Shown here: one piece after another, positions 6,707 through 12,733 of the stretch
Numbering within the stretch: the first letter of the stretch is position 1
Layout of the letters: each line of letters opens with the position of its first letter
Source: Bdellovibrionaceae bacterium UBA2339
GTDB lineage: Bacteria; Bdellovibrionota; Bdellovibrionia; Bdellovibrionales; JAMPXM01
Assembly: GCA_002344785.1 (NCBI GenBank)
Contig: DDUL01000011.1
Span: forward strand, 12,935 to 34,350
DNA: 21,416 nucleotides
Direction of reading: 5' to 3'
The notes under the pieces: generated by a model
Database searches by the model: none
What the model was told of the DNA's origin: nothing
What the model saw: only the letters and a program-made list of their open reading frames with translations
Translations under genes and position numbers: made by a program

Positions 6707-7168
6707 ATGTCAAAGTATCAAGAAAAGCTCAGTCATGTGTTGGCGGCCGCCGTTGTGGGATTGATCTTTGGCGTGGGTCTTGTGATCAGCGGGATGACGC
6801 AGCCTGGGAAGGTGATCGGCTTTTTAGATTTAACCGGAGATTGGAATCCGGCTCTGGCCTTTGTGATGGGGGGCGCGCTTTTGATCAGCACCTTCACCTA
6901 TCCCTTGATTCGCCGATTGGAGCATCCACTTCTTGATCAACAGTGGCATGTGCCCACCTCGCGACTCATCACGCCTCGCCTTGTGCTCGGTTCAGTATTG
7001 TTCGGTGCAGGTTGGGGCTTGGCGGGCTACTGCCCGGGGCCCGCGATCACCTCGCTTGCGACTTTTACGGCGAAGCCGGCGATCTTTGTTTTGGCGATGC
7101 TTGCGGGAATGTTCGCCTATCATGCGTTTGAAAAATTCATTGGCCCGCGATTTCCGGGTTCGAAGTGA
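6707..7168 (+). CDS. YeeE/YedE-family sulfur transporter, second half-protein
   Basis: A 153-residue membrane protein, the partner of the preceding half-transporter. It contains FGVGLVISGMTQPGKVIGFLD (about 21-41), typical of the second YeeE repeat, and the motif FGAGWGLAGYCPGPAITSLAT (99-119) with C109 as the conserved cysteine. The ATG at 6707 is chosen over an in-frame TTG upstream because GGAGGGA lies six bases before it. One base separates it from the stop of the first half, which implies strict translational coupling and equal stoichiometry. Confidence 0.9.
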   Translation: MSKYQEKLSHVLAAAVVGLIFGVGLVISGMTQPGKVIGFLDLTGDWNPALAFVMGGALLISTFTYPLIRRLEHPLLDQQWHVPTSRLITPRLVLGSVLFGAGWGLAGYCPGPAITSLATFTAKPAIFVLAMLAGMFAYHAFEKFIGPRFPGSK

Positions 7169-7210
7169 GTTGGTCCCTTGGATGCCGCGGCTTCCGCGAC
7201 GAGGTGATGC

Positions 7211-8050
7211 ATGGAATGGATGGGATACTTGGCCACTCTTCTCATGGGAATCACCTTAGGACTGGTCGGCGGCGGCGGTTCCATCCTGACTGTGCCGATT
7301 CTCGTTTACCTCTTCGGCATCGCCCCCGTATTGGCCACAGCGTACTCGCTCTTCATCGTCGGCTCGACGTCTTTGCTCGGTGGTTGGGGCTATCATCGTC
7401 GCGGCGATGTCGACTGGCGCACCGGCTTCACCTTTGCGGCGCCGAGTTTCATCGGCGTCTATCTCACACGCGCCTATTTGATGCCGAGAGTTCCAGATCC
7501 GATCTGGCAATCGGCGAGTGTGGCACTCTCTAAGCCCATTCTCATCATGGGTGTCTTCGCGGCCCTCATGCTGCTGGCGTCTTGGTCGATGCTCAGGTCA
7601 CCTCAAGCCAGCACGGCGAACAAAGCGCCGACCCAGGCGCCGCGCTCTCTCCACAAATCAGGCTTTGCGCTGATTGCGCTCGAAGGGCTTTTGGTGGGCG
7701 GAGTCACGGGCTTTGTCGGAGCCGGAGGAGGCTTTCTCATCATCCCCGCTTTGGTGATTCTTGTGGGGCTACCGATGCGCGTGGCGGTCGGTACATCTCT
7801 CATCATCATCGCGGTCAAATCTCTGCTTGGCTTTTTGGGAGATGTGCAGACTCAGGCCAACTTGCAATGGGGTTTGTTGTTGAGCCTCAGTGCTGTGGCC
7901 CTCGTCGGCATGGCGTTGGGATTGAAGCTGGCTCCGCGTGTCCCGGAAGCCAAGCTGAAGCGCGGTTTTGGTTGGATGGTGCTCTTGATGGGGGCGCTGA
8001 TCATGGCCGACCAGCTTCGTCAAATGTCCAACACCGGCAGTGGAAACTAA
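7211..8050 (+). CDS. TauE/SafE-family sulfite exporter
   Basis: A 279-residue membrane protein with about eight hydrophobic segments in two repeats. Each repeat has the glycine-rich signature of the TauE/SafE (DUF81) family: GLVGGGGSILTVPILVYLFG in the first (about 17-36) and GFVGAGGGFLIIPALVILVG in the second, joined by a charged linker near 130-150. Family members export sulfite, sulfoacetate and related anions. Here it would remove the sulfite made by the dioxygenase. A GAGG sequence lies six bases before the ATG, 42 bp after the second YeeE gene. It ends the module; its stop codon overlaps the convergent Fur-family gene by four bases, leaving no space for a terminator between them. Confidence 0.9.
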   Translation: MEWMGYLATLLMGITLGLVGGGGSILTVPILVYLFGIAPVLATAYSLFIVGSTSLLGGWGYHRRGDVDWRTGFTFAAPSFIGVYLTRAYLMPRVPDPIWQSASVALSKPILIMGVFAALMLLASWSMLRSPQASTANKAPTQAPRSLHKSGFALIALEGLLVGGVTGFVGAGGGFLIIPALVILVGLPMRVAVGTSLIIIAVKSLLGFLGDVQTQANLQWGLLLSLSAVALVGMALGLKLAPRVPEAKLKRGFGWMVLLMGALIMADQLRQMSNTGSGN

Positions 8051-8532
8051 GTCGACTTCGACAACTCGAGCCGGCAGGCGCCACAAAGTCCTGTGAACTC
8101 GAGCCGATGCTGAAGCTCTTGATAGCCGCGTTTTTGAAGCGCGAGTTCGACGGCCTCCAGATCACAACTGGGAAGTTGCTCGCGACGATCGCAATTTCTG
8201 CACACCACATAATGATGATGGTGATGAGCGTGATCGATCGCGGCGACTTCGAACATCGCGTGGTCCTTGGAGAGATCCACGCGATGAATGATCTCCAAGC
8301 TCTGTAAGAGCTGAAGAGATCTGTACACCGTCGCCAAATCGACAGCCAATTCTCGTTTGAGAGCGCGGTGCAATTCCTCAGCGCTGAAGGGGGCTTTGCT
8401 GCGCATGACAGCTTTGAGAATTTTTCGACGAGGTTCAGTGAGCCGCTGTCGCTTCGCTTTCAAGGCGCTCTCGAGGCGCCGAAGCGCCGTGTTCAAATCG
8501 AGATTGGTGTGACAGCCTTTATCGTGTTTCAT
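8047..8532 (-). CDS. Fur-family metalloregulator
   Basis: A 161-residue Fur-superfamily repressor. An N-terminal winged helix holds the recognition helix DLATVYRSLQLLQ (about 65-77); the C-terminal dimerisation domain has the two structural-zinc pairs C111/C114 and C150/C153. A run of five histidines (103-107, in DHAHHHHHYVVC) marks the regulatory metal site and is richer than the usual HHHDH of Fur. The start is set at the ATG at 8532 because it overlaps the upstream terC stop as ATGA; a longer frame exists but would lie inside terC. Coupling to a TerC/Alx-type protein suggests manganese or another divalent metal as effector, but Fur, Zur, PerR and Mur subfamilies cannot be separated with certainty from sequence alone. 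Confidence 0.9.
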   Translation of the reverse strand: MKHDKGCHTNLDLNTALRRLESALKAKRQRLTEPRRKILKAVMRSKAPFSAEELHRALKRELAVDLATVYRSLQLLQSLEIIHRVDLSKDHAMFEVAAIDHAHHHHHYVVCRNCDRREQLPSCDLEAVELALQKRGYQELQHRLEFTGLCGACRLELSKST

Positions 8533-9590
8533 TTCTTGTCGCGCTTTGGAAAGAGCAGACTCAGTGCAATTGAGGCCGTGATCACGCCCCCAATGATGGC
8601 CAGTGACCACGAGATCGGAAACTTTCCGCCAAAGGCTTCGTTCAAGTAGGCCATCTTCGCGCCGACAAACACCAAGACGATGGCCAAACCGTACTTCAGC
8701 AGATGGAAAGCGTCGATGACGTTGGCCAAGAGGAAGTAGAGGCTGCGAAGTCCCATGATGGCGAAAATATTCGAAGTGAAGACGATCATCGGTTCACGCG
8801 TGATCGCAAAGATCGCAGGCACAGAGTCGACAGCGAAAATAATGTCCGTTGCCTCCACAAACACCAAGGCGATTAAAAGTGGCGTCGCATGCCATCGGCC
8901 CGAGAGTTTGCTGAAGAACTCTGGCCCTTCGATTTTCGTAGTTACAGGCATGAGTTTTTTGAGGCCACGCACCAAAAGGTTTTTCTCGGGCTCAATTTGC
9001 TGGTCTCCCGCGAACACCAACTTGATCCCCGTGAACACCAAGAACACGCCGAAGACCACCGCCACCCATTGATACTGCATGAGGGCCGAGCCAATCGCGA
9101 TGAAGATGGCTCGAAACACCAAGGCGCCGATGATGCCGTAAAAGAGGATTCGATGCTGATAGATGGCGGGAATCGCGAAATAGCGAAAGACCAAAACAAA
9201 GATGAACAGGTTATCAACTGAGAGAGACTTCTCGATCACGAAGCCGGTGAGGAACTCAAGTGTCACTTGATCGGCCCAGAGATTCGCCATCTCCGGCGTA
9301 AACCCCGGCCACTGCGCCAGACGCGGGCTATTGAGAAATCGAAATTCGGCATATTCGTTCAGCGCAAAGCCGAAGCCGATCGCCATCGAGATCCACACGA
9401 TGGACCAGCCGAGCGCTTCTTTGAAGCCGACCGCGTGGGATTTGCGGTGAAAAACTCCAAGGTCGAGAGCGAGCATCAAGAACACAAAGGCCGTGAATCC
9501 GAGATAGAACCACCAGTATTCCGACCAAGGAAAGAATTGCGGAAGCGTCGTCAGGGCATCAGTTGTCGTGTTCGCCAATGTCGTGTTCAC
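8529..9590 (-). CDS. TerC/Alx-family integral membrane protein, probable metal exporter
   Basis: A 353-residue membrane protein with about nine hydrophobic segments. The family signatures are FVIEKSLSVDNLFIFVLVF (about 117-135) and FVEATDIIFAVDSVPAIFAIT (about 244-264), whose acidic residues (E120, D126, E246, D249, D255) are the likely cation path. Alx and related TerC proteins act in Mn2+ export and pH or tellurite resistance. The start is a GTG at 9590 (MNTTLANTTTD) with only a weak ribosome-binding site. The stop overlaps the Fur-family ATG, so the two genes form a translationally coupled pair. No yybP-ykoY manganese riboswitch motif was recognised in the leader, although many terC/alx genes have one. 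Confidence 0.9.
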   Translation of the reverse strand: MNTTLANTTTDALTTLPQFFPWSEYWWFYLGFTAFVFLMLALDLGVFHRKSHAVGFKEALGWSIVWISMAIGFGFALNEYAEFRFLNSPRLAQWPGFTPEMANLWADQVTLEFLTGFVIEKSLSVDNLFIFVLVFRYFAIPAIYQHRILFYGIIGALVFRAIFIAIGSALMQYQWVAVVFGVFLVFTGIKLVFAGDQQIEPEKNLLVRGLKKLMPVTTKIEGPEFFSKLSGRWHATPLLIALVFVEATDIIFAVDSVPAIFAITREPMIVFTSNIFAIMGLRSLYFLLANVIDAFHLLKYGLAIVLVFVGAKMAYLNEAFGGKFPISWSLAIIGGVITASIALSLLFPKRDKK

Positions 9591-9627
9591 AAATTGATTT
9601 CACTTTTTCGAGTTTGAAAGATGTGTC

Positions 9628-9639
9628 GAGAGGCCTCTC
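9628..9639. promoter_or_regulatory. 12-bp perfect palindrome upstream of terC
   Basis: GAGAGGCCTCTC, centred about 43 bases upstream of the terC GTG. The location fits an operator or core-promoter site for the terC-fur pair, but it does not resemble the A+T-rich classical Fur box. A single 12-bp palindrome could also be chance. Confidence 0.35.
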
Positions 9640-9664
9640 AGCCTTGCCCGTGGCTCAGTTCAAG

Positions 9665-9703
9665 GACTTTGGCCGCAGACTTTGGCTACAGACTGTGGCC
9701 GAG
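9665..9703. repeat. Three imperfect 13-bp tandem repeats
   Basis: GACTTTGGCCGCA, GACTTTGGCTACA and GACTGTGGCCGAG are contiguous, in the non-coding gap between terC and the RNA-binding protein gene and about 75-113 bases upstream of terC. No reading frame runs through them. They could be a repeated regulator site or a small tandem duplication. Confidence 0.55.
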
Positions 9704-9791
9704 AGTAAAGTAGCGCCGACTTGATGACAACTCCGGGGCGGCCTCGCAAGCCCCCAAGTCTGACGAAAATCAAGATTCAAACCAAATGAAT

Positions 9792-9814
9792 GACCCGGCT
9801 TTTGAGGCCGGGTC
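9792..9814 (-). terminator. Intrinsic terminator of the RNA-binding protein gene
   Basis: GACCCGGC, 7-base loop, GCCGGGTC: an 8-bp perfect G+C-rich stem 40 bases after the stop of the minus-strand RRM gene. On that strand it is followed by ATTCATTTGGTTTG, a modest T-rich tail. Confidence 0.65.
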
Positions 9815-9853
9815 GATTCGCCAACTCAATTACTGACTTTCGCTAAGAGACTC

Positions 9854-10207
9854 TCACCAGCCGCCGCGAGCCGCTCCACCGCCGCGAGGACCGCGCGGTC
9901 CGCCGAATCCACCTCGGCCACCGCCGCCTCCTCCGCCGCCACCGCCTCGGACTGAGTTCTCAGGCGGACGAGCTTCCGCGACTTTCACGGAACGACCGTC
10001 CAGCTCTTTGCCGTCCATACCGGCCGCCGCTGCCTTGGCCTCGTCATCTGTCGACATCTCGACAAACCCGAATCCCTTCGAGCGACCTGTCTCGCGATCC
10101 ATGATCACGCGGGCCGAAGCCACATTTCCAAATGCTGTGAAAGCCGCAGCTAGGCTTTCGTCAGTCGTGGAATAAGAAAGATTACCGACATACAACTTCG
10201 TTCCCAT
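9854..10207 (-). CDS. Glycine-rich RRM RNA-binding protein
   Basis: A 117-residue protein with one RNA recognition motif followed by a glycine/arginine tail. RNP-2 is LYVGNL (5-10) and RNP-1 is KGFGFVEM (44-51), both with the aromatic residues that stack on RNA. The tail from about 87 has a run of about ten glycines, then FGGPRGPRGG-type repeats, ending in GGW. This is the layout of bacterial and cyanobacterial cold-induced Rbp proteins, which act as RNA chaperones. The ATG at 10207 is preferred over an upstream in-frame start because GGAGG lies four to five bases before it and it opens directly into the RRM. A long leader (287 bp to the divergent gene) leaves room for post-transcriptional control. 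Confidence 0.92.
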   Translation of the reverse strand: MGTKLYVGNLSYSTTDESLAAAFTAFGNVASARVIMDRETGRSKGFGFVEMSTDDEAKAAAAGMDGKELDGRSVKVAEARPPENSVRGGGGGGGGGGRGGFGGPRGPRGGGAARGGW

Positions 10208-10391
10208 GGAACCTCCACCTGCATTCTCGCGAATCGCCGATTCAGCGACTCGACCAGACACCCCATGTATCTCACTGAGATGTACTTTCGTTTAAACGGA
10301 CACTTTGCGGACGCGGTGAGGTTCCTGGTCATTCGTTAGCTCTTCCGCCTCCGCCGACACATCCAAACGTCTCGACGTGGCCGCCGAGTCT

Positions 10392-10408
10392 CCCGAGATC
10401 GTCTCGGG
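10392..10408. repeat. 7-bp hairpin in the divergent leader region
   Basis: CCCGAGA-TCG-TCTCGGG, a perfect 7-bp stem with a 3-base loop, about 185 bases upstream of the RRM gene and about 90 bases before the DUF1275 gene. No T-run follows on either strand, so it is not a terminator. It may be an operator or an RNA leader structure. Confidence 0.45.
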
Positions 10409-10495
10409 GCAGCTAAGAAAACAGGCAGCTCACCTTAAGACTGAGTTAACACCGCTGATGGTGAAAGCGCACGTTTGTTCTTGTACTCTGGCCCT

Positions 10496-11242
10496 ATGTT
10501 CCGTCATCGCGTCAGCGACCAACTTGATTTAAGAACTGTTGCGCACTGGTTACTGCTTTGTTTCGTAGCTGGAAATGTAAACAGCGGCGGTTACTTAGCC
10601 TGCCATCGTTTTGTCTCACACGTGACCGGCTTCGCGACTCTCGCGGGAATTGAAGCCGCGGAAATGCGCTGGCTCGATGCGCTTGGTGTGATCACGGTGC
10701 CGATTTACTTTTTGTTCGGCGTGATGATCTCGGCCTACTTCGTCGATCGGCGTTTGCATGAAGGCAGATCGCCTCGCTACGCGCTGGTTATGGGACTTGC
10801 GAGCCTGTGTCTCTTTGTGAGTGCCGGTGTGGGCGTTGCGGGTTGGTGGGGTGAGTTCGGACATAGCCTGGTGATCTCGCGCGATTACTTTTTGCTCGCG
10901 CTTTTGTGTATGGCCAGCGGACTGCAGAATGCGGCATTGACCTCGTCGTCAGGCTCAACGCTTCGAACCACTCACCTCACGGGTGCGACGACGGATTTGG
11001 GTATTGGACTGGTGCGATGGTGGGCGCTGCCTTCGCAGGATGCTCGGCGCGAAACTGAAAAGCGCGTGGCCGTGCTTCGTCTCGGCAGCATCTTATCATT
11101 TATGTTGGGCTCGACCGTCGGCGCCTTTGTTTATCTTCGCTGGCAGTACGCCGGCTTTTTCTTGCCGGCGCTCTTAGGCCTTTATGTGACATCGATTGCG
11201 GCTCGCCAACCGCCGCTCGAAGCCTCCACATCCAAAACATAA
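10496..11242 (+). CDS. DUF1275 (YoaK-like) membrane protein
   Basis: A 248-residue inner-membrane protein with about six hydrophobic segments. The family signature is visible as GLQNAALTSSSGSTLRTTHLTGATTDLGIGL, split around residues 145-175, and FVAGNVNSGGYLACHRFVSHVTGF near the N-terminus matches the first conserved DUF1275 block. Its biochemical role is not established. The ATG at 10496 is chosen; an in-frame TTG at 10475 would add seven residues, and neither has a clear ribosome-binding site, so a leaderless or short-leader transcript is possible. It is monocistronic, divergent from the RRM gene and convergent with the serine protease gene, sharing the terminator region between them. Confidence 0.85.
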   Translation: MFRHRVSDQLDLRTVAHWLLLCFVAGNVNSGGYLACHRFVSHVTGFATLAGIEAAEMRWLDALGVITVPIYFLFGVMISAYFVDRRLHEGRSPRYALVMGLASLCLFVSAGVGVAGWWGEFGHSLVISRDYFLLALLCMASGLQNAALTSSSGSTLRTTHLTGATTDLGIGLVRWWALPSQDARRETEKRVAVLRLGSILSFMLGSTVGAFVYLRWQYAGFFLPALLGLYVTSIAARQPPLEASTSKT

Positions 11243-11245
11243 AAA

Positions 11246-11270
11246 AAGCGCTCCGTATGAGGGAGCGCTT
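11246..11270 (-). terminator. Intrinsic terminator of the serine protease gene
   Basis: AAGCGCTCC, 7-base loop, GGAGCGCTT, a 9-bp perfect stem. On the minus strand it is followed directly by TTTTT, the classic form, 24 bases after the protease stop. The U-run overlaps the stop of the convergent DUF1275 gene. The stem may also help stop plus-strand transcripts, though a T-run is missing on that side. Confidence 0.85.
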
Positions 11271-11294
11271 GAATCAAAGTCTGTCATCTCAGAT

Positions 11295-12248
11295 TTAGGG
11301 CTGTGTGCTTTGGAACTCGCGCAGCTTGGTCGCAATGCTGTCGGCGTTAGAAACATCCTCGCCTCGGCAGCCGTTGATGCGGCAGCGGAAGGAAACTTGG
11401 CAGCCACCGCGCGGAGTGAAGTCGCGCTCTCCGCGGACCAAGAGACCCGCGATGCTGTTTGTTTTCGCGTCGAACACTGCTGAGCCCGAGTTGCCACCGA
11501 AGGTGTCGAGATTGGCAATGAAGTAGTCGCCAGTTTGTCGGCGAACTTCAGCGCCACCGGCGATCTTCGCGGGCAAGCCGACGGGGTGACCGATGACGAA
11601 CACGCCTTCGCCGACTTGGTGTTGGCGCTGACTCAGCGGCAAAGAGGGGCGATTGGTCACTTGGCGATCGATTTCGACCAGCGCGAAGTCAGCGCCCATG
11701 CCGTTGACCTCGGAGTGAATCACTTTTTTGCAGCTCACCACTTGGTCCGCATCAACCAGCGCGGGATCTTTGCCACGCGAATCAATGTTGAAACCAAAGA
11801 CGAATTTTGCACCCGAGCAGAAGTTCGGATCCTGCACGCAGTGACCAGCTGTTGCGATCACATTCGGCGCCACCAGAACGCCTGAGCAAAATGCGGGAAT
11901 GATTTGGTCAGCGAATTTTTCCGACGAGCAAACCCCAGCTTCCTGTTGAAGTGTTCCGGCTTGCAGGCGATAGCCCATGCCGGCCGGTTTGAGCGAGTTC
12001 GCTGGCACCAAGGCGACCACGCTGCGAGCGAGTTCGCGTCGAGCCGCATCTGTCTCTTCAAAGACGTCGAGGCGATCATCATTGCCGTAAATGACGTAGG
12101 GCTTGTGCGAAACTTTGCCAGATCCGGGCGAGCCTGCGGCCTCGGCCTGTCCTGCGATGAGCATCAGCATCGCGGCCAAGGCCAGCGTGAGATCACGGCT
12201 CAATTGTCGAAGGACATTTCGACCTGAATCACTTCCTTGAACGAACAT
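11295..12248 (-). CDS. Secreted trypsin-like serine protease (V8/Glu-endopeptidase type)
   Basis: A 317-residue exported protease of the chymotrypsin-fold S1 class. A Sec signal peptide spans about 1-38, with hydrophobic core LTLALAAMLMLIAG and a likely cleavage after AEA. The catalytic triad is visible: H136 in TAGHCV, D187 in ADFALVEID and S254 in GGNSGSAV. C107/C121 and several C-terminal cysteines could form disulfides, consistent with a periplasmic or extracellular location. VIYGNDDRLDVFE (52-64) precedes the protease domain and may be a propeptide. The ATG at 12248 is preceded by a near-perfect AAGGAGGT four bases away, which rules out the longer upstream frame. It has its own terminator and a long leader, so it is probably monocistronic. 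Confidence 0.93.
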   Translation of the reverse strand: MFVQGSDSGRNVLRQLSRDLTLALAAMLMLIAGQAEAAGSPGSGKVSHKPYVIYGNDDRLDVFEETDAARRELARSVVALVPANSLKPAGMGYRLQAGTLQQEAGVCSSEKFADQIIPAFCSGVLVAPNVIATAGHCVQDPNFCSGAKFVFGFNIDSRGKDPALVDADQVVSCKKVIHSEVNGMGADFALVEIDRQVTNRPSLPLSQRQHQVGEGVFVIGHPVGLPAKIAGGAEVRRQTGDYFIANLDTFGGNSGSAVFDAKTNSIAGLLVRGERDFTPRGGCQVSFRCRINGCRGEDVSNADSIATKLREFQSTQP

Positions 12249-12390
12249 ACGAACCTCCTTGTTATGTTCGACGACTCTTCGCAAGTCGTCCGGCCAGGGT
12301 CGTCGAAGCTCAGCGTGCTGCGCACTCATGAGCTTTGTTTCCCCTACCTCTTTGGATTCGATGATCCGTGAGAGGCGATTTCACTCTGCG

Positions 12391-12444
12391 ACTCCTGGGA
12401 AGAGCGCCGCTACAGGCGCTCGGGGAGTATCGACTTCATGTCGA
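12391..12444. promoter_or_regulatory. Two adjacent hairpins in the protease leader region
   Basis: The first is a two-part stem: ACTCC/GGAGT outside (12391-12395 with 12424-12428) and GAGCGCC/GGCGCTC inside (12402-12408 with 12415-12421), separated by an asymmetric internal loop. The second follows at once: TCGAC-TTCAT-GTCGA (12430-12444). No T-run follows on either strand. They lie 140-200 bases upstream of the protease start, so they may be a structured RNA leader or clustered operators. Confidence 0.4.
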
Positions 12445-12613
12445 CTCGCACTCTTCAGTGAATGCGACGAAAATCAGGCTAGGATTGGCGCTGGACTTTA
12501 GACAAGCGCCAAATTGGAACCACATGAATTTTATTTGGCTCAGAGCAGCGAGGATCGATAATTACGCTGAGGTTTTAGGCACTTGTGGAGAAGAGCATGG
12601 CGCTTCACAAAAC

Positions 12614-12642
12614 AAAACCGGAGTGGCTCGCACTCCGGTTTT
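12614..12642 (-). terminator. Intrinsic terminator of fadD
   Basis: AAAACCGGAGTG, 5-base loop, CACTCCGGTTTT: a 12-bp perfect stem. On the minus strand the tail reads TTTTGTTTTG, typical of an intrinsic terminator, about 92 bases after the fadD stop. Confidence 0.85.
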
Positions 12643-12733
12643 CAGTGTCAGGCATGAGTGCCTGGTCGGTGGATTTTGGGATGCAAGACTCGCGAGGCGA
12701 GGCGCCATGCGAGGTGCGATGCGTGGGTCGGGC

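Larger units (their letters stand above)
12249..12733. other. 485-bp intergenic region between protease and fadD
   Basis: This stretch contains the protease leader and promoter, the paired hairpins at 12391-12444 and the fadD terminator at 12614-12642. The open frames here lack family motifs; the longest plus-strand frame simply runs on antisense into fadD. Confidence 0.6.

Noticed and set aside
8063..8107. Repeated AACTCGAGCCG near the Fur gene 3' end
   Set aside because: Both copies are coding and correspond to similar RLE-containing peptide segments; two short copies are likely chance.
9591..9853. yybP-ykoY manganese riboswitch ahead of terC
   Set aside because: I looked for the conserved GGGGAGUAGC-type core and loop pairing on the minus strand and did not find them. 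A covariance search would be decisive.
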